Assembly (NCBI RefSeq): GCF_034119865.1
Contig: NZ_CP139421.1
Span: 1,426,001 to 1,490,000 of the forward strand
From: Algoriphagus sp. NG3
Lineage (GTDB): Bacteria; Bacteroidota; Bacteroidia; Cytophagales; Cyclobacteriaceae
Direction of reading: 5' to 3'
Length of the DNA stretch: 64,000 bases
Below, in pieces: positions 35,761 to 43,253 of the stretch; the first letter of the stretch is position 1, and every line of letters starts with the position of its first letter. The notes under the pieces were generated by a model that was given only the letters and a program-made list of their open reading frames with translations, searched no databases and had not been told where the DNA came from. A program made the translations under genes and the position numbers.

Positions 35761-37263
35761 ATGAGACGTTTACTTTTAGGAATTGACATTGGAAGTTCCT
35801 CTGTCAAGACTTCTTTACTTGACGCTGATTCAGGAAAGTCTATTTTATCAAAGGCTTTTCCAGAGGAGGAAATGATCATAGATTCACCCGAAAAGGGATG
35901 GGCTGAACAAGACCCGGAGACATGGTGGAAGTATGTCCAACACTCTATCCGCTACGTACTGAGCAAGACAAAAGTGCAAAATGGAGAACTTAAGGGAATC
36001 GGCATAGCTTATCAAATGCATGGTTTGGTTCTAGTGGATAAGGACCAGAATGTGCTAAGACCTTCTATCATATGGTGTGACAGCCGTGCAGTTGGCATAG
36101 GTGAGAAGGCGTTCAAAGAACTTGGTGAAGAATATTGCCTTAAAAACCTCTTGAATTCTCCAGGGAATTTCACCGCATCCAAGCTCCGCTGGGTGATAGA
36201 GAATGAACCCGAGTTAGCCTCCAAAATCCATAAAATGATGCTTCCCGGTGATTTTATTGCGATGAAATTGAGTGGGGAAATCTGTACTTCCGAGACTGGA
36301 TTGTCTGAGGGCATATTTTGGGATTTTCAAAAGAATGGCTTGAGTGACAAGGTGCTCAACAACTACCAAATCTCTAAATCTTGGATACCTGAAGTAGTCC
36401 CTTCTTATTCCATACAGGGAAGAGTGTCTGCTTTGGCATCTGAAGTTACAGGGTTAGAAGAAGGGGTTCCTATTTCTTATCGTGCCGGAGATCAGCCAAA
36501 TAATGCTTTTTCCCTTCAGGTATTGAAGCCGGGAGAGTTGGCAACTACAGCTGGAACTTCAGGGACAGTGTATGGAGTAGCGGATAAGCCACTTCATGAT
36601 CCTTTGTCCAGAGTTAATACCTTTGTACATGTCAACCATGCAAAAGAGAATCCAAGTTATGGAGTACTGCTATGTGTGAACGGTACTGGGATACTCAATA
36701 GCTGGCTTAAAAAAATAATGGGAGCCGGACATATTGAATACGATGAAATGAACAATCTTGGGGGCTCTGCCCCAATTGGCTCGGAAGGCCTTACTTTCAT
36801 TCCTTTTGGCAACGGAGCTGAGCGAATCATGCAAAACAAACCAGTGGGAGCACATCTACTTGGCCTAGATCTGCTAAAGCATGACAAACGACATATGATA
36901 CGGGCTGCTCAGGAAGGTATTGTTTCTGCGCTTACCTTTGGCTTTAGAATCATGCAGGATATGGGACTTGACCTGAATACTGTAAAAGCTGGGAAAGCAA
37001 ACATGTTCCTCAGCCCTATATTCCGGAAGACCTTTGTTCATATGAACAAAGTGGTACTGGAACTCTATGATACGGACGGTGCCCAAGGTGCTGCTAGGGG
37101 TGCGGGGATTGGCGCAGGTGTATTTGCGAGTGAGGCAGAAGCTTTTGAAGGACTGGAATTAGTAGAGACCATAGAGCCAAACGAGCATTTCTATGATGCC
37201 TACGAAGAAGTCTATTCTATCTGGAAGGGGCATTTGGAAGCTATACAAAAAATGAACAAATAA
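35761..37263 (+). CDS. xylB: Xylulokinase
   Basis: 500 residues of the FGGY kinase family: LLGIDIGSSSVKTSLLDADSG for phosphate binding, GWAEQDPETWWKYV, IGIAYQMHGLVLVD, WCDSRAVGIGEKAF, the conserved RAGDQPNNAFS and TAGTSGTVYGV. It phosphorylates D-xylulose to xylulose 5-phosphate for the pentose phosphate pathway. It lies between the symporter and xylA, which makes the pathway assignment firm. Confidence 0.95.
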   Translation: MRRLLLGIDIGSSSVKTSLLDADSGKSILSKAFPEEEMIIDSPEKGWAEQDPETWWKYVQHSIRYVLSKTKVQNGELKGIGIAYQMHGLVLVDKDQNVLRPSIIWCDSRAVGIGEKAFKELGEEYCLKNLLNSPGNFTASKLRWVIENEPELASKIHKMMLPGDFIAMKLSGEICTSETGLSEGIFWDFQKNGLSDKVLNNYQISKSWIPEVVPSYSIQGRVSALASEVTGLEEGVPISYRAGDQPNNAFSLQVLKPGELATTAGTSGTVYGVADKPLHDPLSRVNTFVHVNHAKENPSYGVLLCVNGTGILNSWLKKIMGAGHIEYDEMNNLGGSAPIGSEGLTFIPFGNGAERIMQNKPVGAHLLGLDLLKHDKRHMIRAAQEGIVSALTFGFRIMQDMGLDLNTVKAGKANMFLSPIFRKTFVHMNKVVLELYDTDGAQGAARGAGIGAGVFASEAEAFEGLELVETIEPNEHFYDAYEEVYSIWKGHLEAIQKMNK

Positions 37264-37300
37264 TTTTAAAACCTATAAAACCTAATAAACCAAAGTAAAC

Positions 37301-38614
37301 ATGTCAAAAACTTATTTCTCATCAATCGATAAAATCCCTTTCGAAGGCAAGGAAAGTGATAATCCATTGGCTTTTAGATTTTACGACGAGAACCGTATCA
37401 TCGCCGGGAAAACTATGAAGGAGCACTTCAAGTTTGCTATAGCTTACTGGCATTCCTTCTGTGGCACAGGTGGAGATCCATTTGGGCCAGGTACTATCGT
37501 TCACCCATGGGATGCGGCTGCTGATCCTATTCAGCGTGCTAAAGACAAAATGGACGCAGCTTTCGAATTCATCACCAAAATCGGAGCTCCTTACTACTGC
37601 TTCCATGATATTGACTTGATCGATGAGGGGCCAACTCTTGGTGAATATGAGAAAAGAATGCAGATCATTACAGAGTACGCTAAGCAAAAGCAAGCCGAGA
37701 CTGGTGTGAAATTGCTTTGGGGCACTGCAAATGTATTCAGCAACCCACGCTACATGAACGGTGCTTCCACAAACCCTGATTTCAATGTAGTTTCATGGGC
37801 AGGCACACAGGTGAAAAATGCAATCGACGCTACTATTGCCTTAAACGGTGAAAACTATGTGTTCTGGGGTGGCCGTGAAGGTTACATGTCCTTGTTAAAT
37901 ACTGATATGAAGCGTGAGACTGAGCATCTGGCCCAGTTCCTGACTATCGCGCGTGACTATGCCAGAAAGAATGGGTTCAAAGGAACATTCTTCATTGAGC
38001 CTAAGCCGATGGAGCCGACCAAGCATCAGTATGATTACGATGCCGCCACTGTGATTGGATTCTTGAGACAGCATGGACTAGACAAGGATTTCAAACTGAA
38101 CATCGAAGTTAACCACGCTACTTTGGCTGGACATACATTCCAGCACGAATTGCAGGTATGTGCCGATGCAGGTATGCTTGGAAGTATCGATGCCAACAGA
38201 GGTGACTACCAGAACGGATGGGATACCGATCAGTTTGCGATGAACTTGCAGGAAATGACTGAAGCCATGCTTGTATTGCTAACTTCAGCTGGTATCCAAG
38301 GTGGTGGAGTAAATTTTGATGCGAAAATCAGAAGAAATTCCACGGATATGGATGATCTATTCCTGGCTCATATCGGAAGTATGGATGCTTTTGCCAGAGG
38401 CATGCTAATCGCACAAGATATCTTGGATAAGTCTGATTATCTGGAAAGAAGAAAGAACCGTTACGCTAGTTTTGATTCAGGAAAAGGAAAAGCTTTTGAA
38501 GAAGGTAATCTTACCTTAGAGGATCTGAGAAATTATGCTGCGGAAGTAGGAGAACCTATACAGACAAGCGGTAAGCAGGAGTATTTCGAAAATCTGTTGA
38601 ATCGATTTATCTAA
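37301..38614 (+). CDS. xylA: Xylose isomerase (class II)
   Basis: 437 residues, the length of class II enzymes with the N-terminal insert ([25 protein letters not shown]). TIM barrel with [26 protein letters not shown] (catalytic His region), [29 protein letters not shown] (metal ligand Glu) and [14 protein letters not shown], followed by GSIDANRGD. It converts D-xylose to D-xylulose in the cytoplasm. It is last gene of the operon and is followed by a terminator. Codon use is noticeably regular, as in a well-expressed gene (impression only). Confidence 0.97.
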   Translation: MSKTYFSSIDKIPFEGKESDNPLAFRFYDENRIIAGKTMKEHFKFAIAYWHSFCGTGGDPFGPGTIVHPWDAAADPIQRAKDKMDAAFEFITKIGAPYYCFHDIDLIDEGPTLGEYEKRMQIITEYAKQKQAETGVKLLWGTANVFSNPRYMNGASTNPDFNVVSWAGTQVKNAIDATIALNGENYVFWGGREGYMSLLNTDMKRETEHLAQFLTIARDYARKNGFKGTFFIEPKPMEPTKHQYDYDAATVIGFLRQHGLDKDFKLNIEVNHATLAGHTFQHELQVCADAGMLGSIDANRGDYQNGWDTDQFAMNLQEMTEAMLVLLTSAGIQGGGVNFDAKIRRNSTDMDDLFLAHIGSMDAFARGMLIAQDILDKSDYLERRKNRYASFDSGKGKAFEEGNLTLEDLRNYAAEVGEPIQTSGKQEYFENLLNRFI

Positions 38615-38673
38615 ATTCATAACATGATTTACCCTAGATAATCCAAACGAGGTTGTTTAGGTCAAAATTAATT

Positions 38674-38706
38674 TAGCATCGGGTTTCGACTCGATGCTAT
38701 TTTTGT
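38674..38706 (+). terminator. Terminator of the xylose operon
   Basis: Stem TAGCATCG / CGATGCTA around a ten-base loop, then a T-rich tail, 59 bp after the xylA stop. Confidence 0.85.
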
Positions 38707-38744
38707 ATTATAGAGGATCTAAGATGAATTAAGACTCGGATTTT

Positions 38745-38918
38745 ATGATAGGAGAGCTAAATGTGGATTTTATTTACTCCATATCATGCTTTTTCCTTCT
38801 ATACCATTCTTTCAAAATGAGCCACATTGATTTATTGGTGTTTATGGCTCTGTTTTGGATTCTAATAGTTGGATCAATTCAATGGGGACGATTAATAGAT
38901 AAATTGCCTGTACTCTAA
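38745..38918 (+). CDS. Possible 57-residue membrane peptide
   Basis: An ATG-to-TAA frame of 58 codons between the xyl terminator and the polysaccharide operon. The product has two hydrophobic stretches (residues 8-22 and 30-46: IDLLVFMALFWILIVGSIQW) and a polar end. There is no ribosome-binding site and no family that I recognise. It could equally be a chance open frame or the tail of a decayed membrane gene. Confidence 0.3.
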   Translation: MIGELNVDFIYSISCFFLLYHSFKMSHIDLLVFMALFWILIVGSIQWGRLIDKLPVL

Positions 38919-38943
38919 CATTTGCTAATAATAATTAAGGATT

Positions 38944-39414
38944 TTGAAAAAGGTATTGTTTATAAGTTGGGATTCGGATAAGACTAATTATCTGGAAAAT
39001 CTATTTTTCCCGATTTTTTCCGGATTACAGGGCAGAGGGGGAATAGCCGTTTCCATTTTTCAGTTTTCCTGGGCACAATCAGAGGAAGTGGATAGGATTT
39101 CATTTCTTGCCAGTAAATTAGGTTTGGATTATTACCATTTTCCAATATCAAAAAGGTTTCCAACCATACTTGCTAGTTTATCAGCTATACTTTTCAATCG
39201 ATCCTTTTTAGTAGATTATATCCAATCTCATCAAATTCATACGATTATCCCTAGAAGTACCATGCCCGCATTGCTTGTTTTGACCATACTGAACAAGGTG
39301 AGAGGAATGGGCTGTGAAATTGTTTTTGATGCAGATGGACTTCCTATACAGGAGAGACTAGATTTGGGAAATCTTAAAAGGGGGGGGGAGTTCACCGGAT
39401 TCTGGCCGGTATAG
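38944..39414 (+). CDS. Glycosyltransferase, N-terminal part (gene split at a G9 tract)
   Basis: 156 codons from a TTG at 38944 (no ATG available; LKKVLFISWDSDKTNYLENLF is a typical GT-B N-terminal strand). Residues 1-144 look like the acceptor half of a GT4-type glycosyltransferase and end with IVFDADGLPIQERLDLGNLK. After Lys145 the frame runs through nine Gs and ends after 12 unrelated residues. The following 39423 frame continues the expected sequence (VHRILAGIERRML...). With ten or seven Gs both parts fuse into one 395- or 394-residue enzyme. In this sequence the enzyme would be off. It is the first gene of the surface-polysaccharide operon. Confidence 0.8.
   Translation: MKKVLFISWDSDKTNYLENLFFPIFSGLQGRGGIAVSIFQFSWAQSEEVDRISFLASKLGLDYYHFPISKRFPTILASLSAILFNRSFLVDYIQSHQIHTIIPRSTMPALLVLTILNKVRGMGCEIVFDADGLPIQERLDLGNLKRGGEFTGFWPV
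39380..39388 (+). repeat. G9 homopolymer at the glycosyltransferase break
   Basis: Nine consecutive Gs following AAAA. The frame upstream reads AAA AGG GGG GGG GAG; one more G gives AGG GGG GGG GGA GTT, joining the downstream frame. This is the kind of tract that slips during replication and also the kind most often miscounted in sequencing. Confidence 0.9.
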
Positions 39415-39422
39415 AGCGCAGA

Positions 39423-40130
39423 ATGCTTGCGGAATCCAGTAAAGTGTTGGTGAGAACACAACAATCAATTGATTGGCATACCGAACAGAACACAGAGCTA
39501 AATTCTGAAAAATTTTTTCTGGTGGGGAATGGCAGGGATGTAAATAAGTTTCATTTTTCGAGAGAGAATAGAAATGAAATCAGAAAACAATTAAACCTCT
39601 CCGACGAGATGGTTTTGGTACATTCAGGCTCACTTGGCCCGGGTTATTCATTAGATTTATTGTTTAGCATTTTGAAGGGGCTACATCAACGGAAATTTGC
39701 CTTTAGAATGATTTTTCTTACAAGAGATCCGGAGTATTTAATAAATGCTGTTCCTGATGAATTCAAATCAGAAGTCATTGTGCTGGAGGTGGGTTTTGAT
39801 CAGGTGCCGGATTACCTAATGGCGGCAGATGTGGGGCTTAGCTTGAGGAAAGTGGGCAATGGTACCAAAGGGATTCTTCCGATTAAGTTAGGAGAATATT
39901 TGATGTGCGGCCTGCCAGTCCTGATGTCGAAGGGTATAGGAGATATGGATGCACTTCTTGGAAATGAGAAAAGTTGTTTTATTATTGATACGCAATCTGT
40001 CCAGTTAGATATTCTTATGGATTGGTTTCTAGGTATATCTCACCTAAATAAAGCTGAAATTGCTGAGTTGGGCGCTGACTTGTTTTCTTTAGATAGAACC
40101 TTAGACGATTATCAAAGAGCCTTACTATGA
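39423..40130 (+). CDS. Glycosyltransferase, C-terminal part (gene split at a G9 tract)
   Basis: 235 codons from ATG 39423, but the frame is open upstream to the G9 tract at 39387 and the ATG is internal (the real sequence would run IERRMLAESSKVLVRTQQSIDWH). It holds the donor-binding half: LVHSGSLGPGYSLDLLFSIL, FDQVPDYLMAADVGLSL and the motif KGILPIKLGEYLMCGLPVLMS. It belongs to the GT4-type group with the 38944 part. On its own it lacks the acceptor domain and should be inactive. Overlaps the next gene by 4 bp (ATGA). Confidence 0.8.
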   Translation: MLAESSKVLVRTQQSIDWHTEQNTELNSEKFFLVGNGRDVNKFHFSRENRNEIRKQLNLSDEMVLVHSGSLGPGYSLDLLFSILKGLHQRKFAFRMIFLTRDPEYLINAVPDEFKSEVIVLEVGFDQVPDYLMAADVGLSLRKVGNGTKGILPIKLGEYLMCGLPVLMSKGIGDMDALLGNEKSCFIIDTQSVQLDILMDWFLGISHLNKAEIAELGADLFSLDRTLDDYQRALL

Positions 40131-41419
40131 ATCTGAAAGTTGTTGATTTTCTGGTTCTTGTTTTTTGCAACTTGCCCGTAATGTATTTTTTAGATAGGCT
40201 TTGGAGAAAAAAGGACTATGATCAAGTTGAACAAACTCTTGTAACCCTGCTTTGGATAGTTCATTTAGGTTTTTCTTTTTTTTATGCCAGTTATATTCTA
40301 CAAAATGGAGGGGATTCACTAGGTTTTTGGCAGTTGACGGCGGACACATCACAGCATGCCCAAGGCTGGATGGATTACTTCGGGATTAACACATTCTTTA
40401 TACAGTGGTTGAATTACGTTCCCGGGAAGCTGTTAGGCTTATCCTATTGGTCTGGAACATTTATTTATTGCACTTTTTCCTTTGGGGGATTGGTTTTGCT
40501 TTTTCTAAGTTTCCGGTTTCTCATCTTACAACGTACAGGTATGTTGGCTTTTCCTAAGCTGTTGTATTTACCGTTGTTTTTACCAGGCTTACATTTTTGG
40601 ACAGCAGGTGTCTCGAAGGAAAACTTGTTGTTTCTAGGGTTGTGCATGCTATTTTATTCTCTTACCAGATATGGTATTAGCATGATTCTGGGAGTGACTG
40701 GGTGGATTATTTGCCTGTTGATAAGACCTTTTGTGGGCTTTTTTTTCATACCCTTGTTGATATGGCTTCTACTGCCTTTGATTAGGGGATCGCTGATCAA
40801 ATCGCTGATTTTGATCGTATTATTAATAATTCTGCTTTTTCAGGCAAGCAATCAATTCTTGCTATACCTGCATTTGGAATCATTTTCGTTGGATGGTTTA
40901 GCAGCATTTAGCGCTACTCAATTGAATTTTTTAGACAGTTTTCAAGCGAATTCTACACTTCCTATGGGAGAAATGGACAGTATGGAACGTTGGGTAGCTG
41001 TAGTATTTCGTCCGCTTCTCTGGGAGAGCTGGGATTTCTATTCTGTGATTTTGGCTTTAGAAAATACCTGGCTCATACTGATCATCCTTGTAGCCTTACT
41101 TCTATATAGCTGCAGTGTATTTCATTTGTTTAAAAATTGTTTTTCAAAGTATAGACCTTCCTGTCAGAGAGGGGTAGGGACTATTGCATGGATATTAAAT
41201 TTCCCATGGCGTGATGCCCTTTGCAATATTCGATTTCATATCCCCTTTTTAGCGAAATACTATTCAATAGTGGCAGTTGGGATGTTTTTGCTGTTTACCT
41301 TTACCCTGAATAACTTCGGATTGTTTTATAGAATGAAATCCATCTGGATGCCATTTTTGCAATTTTCAATCCTATGGTTAATTTGCTTTTCGAGTGCGAA
41401 TTTAAAACGATCACCCTGA
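40127..41419 (+). CDS. Polytopic membrane protein, probable polysaccharide polymerase (Wzy-like)
   Basis: 430 residues with about 10-11 hydrophobic segments. The motif LPGLHFWTAGVSKENLLFLGL (residues 146-166) with charged Lys-Glu in a membrane loop, and the end FTLNNFGLFYRMKSIWMPFL, resemble oligosaccharide-repeat polymerases of Bacteroidota capsule clusters, where HFW(S/T)xGxxKE recurs. It sits between glycosyltransferase and export genes, which supports the call. Polymerases are poorly conserved, so a role in flipping or acyl transfer cannot be excluded. The segment around residues 345-375 is less hydrophobic than expected and could hide compensating frameshifts. Confidence 0.65.
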   Translation: MNLKVVDFLVLVFCNLPVMYFLDRLWRKKDYDQVEQTLVTLLWIVHLGFSFFYASYILQNGGDSLGFWQLTADTSQHAQGWMDYFGINTFFIQWLNYVPGKLLGLSYWSGTFIYCTFSFGGLVLLFLSFRFLILQRTGMLAFPKLLYLPLFLPGLHFWTAGVSKENLLFLGLCMLFYSLTRYGISMILGVTGWIICLLIRPFVGFFFIPLLIWLLLPLIRGSLIKSLILIVLLIILLFQASNQFLLYLHLESFSLDGLAAFSATQLNFLDSFQANSTLPMGEMDSMERWVAVVFRPLLWESWDFYSVILALENTWLILIILVALLLYSCSVFHLFKNCFSKYRPSCQRGVGTIAWILNFPWRDALCNIRFHIPFLAKYYSIVAVGMFLLFTFTLNNFGLFYRMKSIWMPFLQFSILWLICFSSANLKRSP

Positions 41420-41425
41420 TTCCAA

Positions 41426-42403
41426 TTGTCCAAAGCAGACCTTATAATTTCCTTAGATTTCGAGCTCCATTGGGGTAGATTTGATAAATACGATTTACGT
41501 GATTATCAAGAGTATTATACGAATGCCCTTGATTGTCTGCCTCGAATTTTGGATCTTTTTGAGAGGTATTCGATCAGGGCTACCTGGGCTACGGTCGGGA
41601 TGCTGATGGCTGAAAACTGGGAGGAATGGAATGAGTATGCTCCTGAAATACAGCCTGATTTTTGTGAGAAAAAGTACTCTGCAGTTGAATGGGGGAGGCA
41701 GCAGATGAAGAATGGGAGTTTAGGTCTCTTTGCGCCGGAGATGGTGAATCGGATACGGTTGACTCCGGGACAAGAATTAGCGTCGCATACCTTTTCGCAC
41801 TTTTTTACCGCAGTGCAAGGGAGTACCTTAAGCGCTTTTGAGTCAGATCTTAGGGCATGCAGGACTATCGCAAAATCCAAATACGGAGTTGATCTGGAAA
41901 GTTTGGTTTTTCCTAGGAATCAATATTACCCCGAGGTGTTCAACGTTGCTGCCAAGGCTGGTTTTTCAGCAGTGAGAACAAATCCCTCAGATTGGTTTTG
42001 GAAAGAAACGGCTCATGAGAGCCTATTGAAAAAAATATTCAGAACTGGTGATACGCTATTTCCTTTGGGAAAAAATACTTGCTTCAATCTAGGGGACCTG
42101 GAGTCCGAACCTATTTTGCAACTGCCGTCCAGTAGACTATTAAGACCTTATCGTAAAGGGTCAATTTTTAATGGGAGAAGAATAAGCCGGATCAAAGGAG
42201 AATTAGAGAATGCTTGTATTGAAGGAAAATGCTATCATTTATGGTGGCATCCACACAACTTCGGACATTTTCCAGAAGAAAATTTAGCTATTTTAGAAGA
42301 TCTCCTGATTTTTATCCACGAACTGATGGAGTCTAATAGATTACAGAGTATTTCCATGAAAGATGCTTCGGCATTAAACCAAAAAATTAATCTTGAAAAG
42401 TAA
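41426..42403 (+). CDS. Polysaccharide deacetylase family protein
   Basis: 325 residues from a TTG at 41426 (MSKADLIISLDFELHWGRFD); an ATG further in would remove the catalytic Asp. The NodB-type fold shows the first motif SLDFELHWG (catalytic Asp), the metal motif SHTFSHFF, VFPRNQYYPEVFNVAAKAGF, and a late WWHPHNFGHFPEENL. The family removes N- or O-acetyl groups from polysaccharides or their precursors. Without a signal peptide it likely acts in the cytoplasm on a lipid-linked precursor, or is one of the surface-polysaccharide members of unknown substrate. It is 6 bp after the membrane protein. Confidence 0.88.
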   Translation: MSKADLIISLDFELHWGRFDKYDLRDYQEYYTNALDCLPRILDLFERYSIRATWATVGMLMAENWEEWNEYAPEIQPDFCEKKYSAVEWGRQQMKNGSLGLFAPEMVNRIRLTPGQELASHTFSHFFTAVQGSTLSAFESDLRACRTIAKSKYGVDLESLVFPRNQYYPEVFNVAAKAGFSAVRTNPSDWFWKETAHESLLKKIFRTGDTLFPLGKNTCFNLGDLESEPILQLPSSRLLRPYRKGSIFNGRRISRIKGELENACIEGKCYHLWWHPHNFGHFPEENLAILEDLLIFIHELMESNRLQSISMKDASALNQKINLEK

Positions 42404-42443
42404 AAAGTAAGACGAGGCAATTAAAAAACACTAATTTCACTTA

Positions 42444-43253
42444 ATGAAAAAACACATTGGATTCGTTTTGACTTGTTTAATATTGAGCTCATGTATTAGC
42501 AATAAACGAATAACTTATCTACAAAATCTACCTGGGAATCCGGAGATCGGTCTGGATGAATTTATTCCCTATGCCACAGTGGAGTATAAATATATACTCC
42601 AGCCTTTCGATATTGTTGACATTGATTTTGCCTCTTCTGACGAGGAATTGACCAAAGCTTTTGAATTTCAGGGATCCAGAAATATGCGCCAGGGAGGTGG
42701 AGGGGGAGGAGTAAATGATTTGTTTTATTTTACAGGTTATTCCATAGATCAAGAAGGCTTTGTGGAACTTCCCCAACTGGGGAAAATAGCCATTGCTGGT
42801 CTGACAGAGGAAGAAGCTCAGATAAAAATCCAGGATACTATCAATCAATTTTTCAAAGAAGAAGTCTATGTGAAATTAAGAATAGGCGGAATTCGCTTTA
42901 CAGCATTGGGTGAATTCAGCAGTTCTGGAGCGCAGGTGATCTTGAAGAATAGAGCGACCATCTTTGATGCTCTGGCAGTAGCCGGAGAATCCAATATTCT
43001 GGCCAAGAAAAACAAGCTTTTCATCATTAGACAATACGATGGAGGGACGAAAATCCACCAGATTAATCTCAATGACCGGCAACTTCTGGCATCTCCTTTT
43101 TATTTTATTCAGCCAAATGACATCCTGTATCTGGAACCTATGAAAATCCGTCAGTTTGGGAATGCTGAGAATCTTACAGCTTCACTCGGTTTGATAATTT
43201 CTGTAACTTCATCAATTATTTTAATTGTTGCGTTATTGACCAATAATTTATGA
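42444..43253 (+). CDS. Polysaccharide export lipoprotein (Wza-like)
   Basis: 269 residues. Lipoprotein signal with lipobox LILSSC (Cys about residue 18), then the poly-export domain (YKYILQPFDIVDIDFASSDEE), SLBB-like ligand-binding repeats (GFVELPQLGKIAIAGLTEEEAQ; VILKNRATIFDALAVAGE), and a C-terminal hydrophobic helix (LIISVTSSIILIVALL). It forms the outer-membrane export pore in the Wzy-dependent pathway together with the Wzc-like protein encoded next, with which it overlaps by 4 bp (ATGA). A stretch of glycines (residues 75-86) is notable. Confidence 0.93.
   Translation: MKKHIGFVLTCLILSSCISNKRITYLQNLPGNPEIGLDEFIPYATVEYKYILQPFDIVDIDFASSDEELTKAFEFQGSRNMRQGGGGGGVNDLFYFTGYSIDQEGFVELPQLGKIAIAGLTEEEAQIKIQDTINQFFKEEVYVKLRIGGIRFTALGEFSSSGAQVILKNRATIFDALAVAGESNILAKKNKLFIIRQYDGGTKIHQINLNDRQLLASPFYFIQPNDILYLEPMKIRQFGNAENLTASLGLIISVTSSIILIVALLTNNL

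Larger units (their letters stand above)
38615..38943. other. Intergenic region, 329 bp, with a terminator and a possible tiny gene
   Basis: Holds the xyl terminator (38674-38706) and a 57-codon hydrophobic frame (38745-38918), both entered separately. The polysaccharide operon starts right after. CTAACATTTG at 38915-38924 resembles a -7 box but with a three-base gap. Confidence 0.5.

Noticed and set aside
41165..41260. Possible paired frameshifts in the polymerase-like gene
   Set aside because: The frame remains open and the surrounding hydrophobic pattern continues; the family is too variable to prove a shift by eye.
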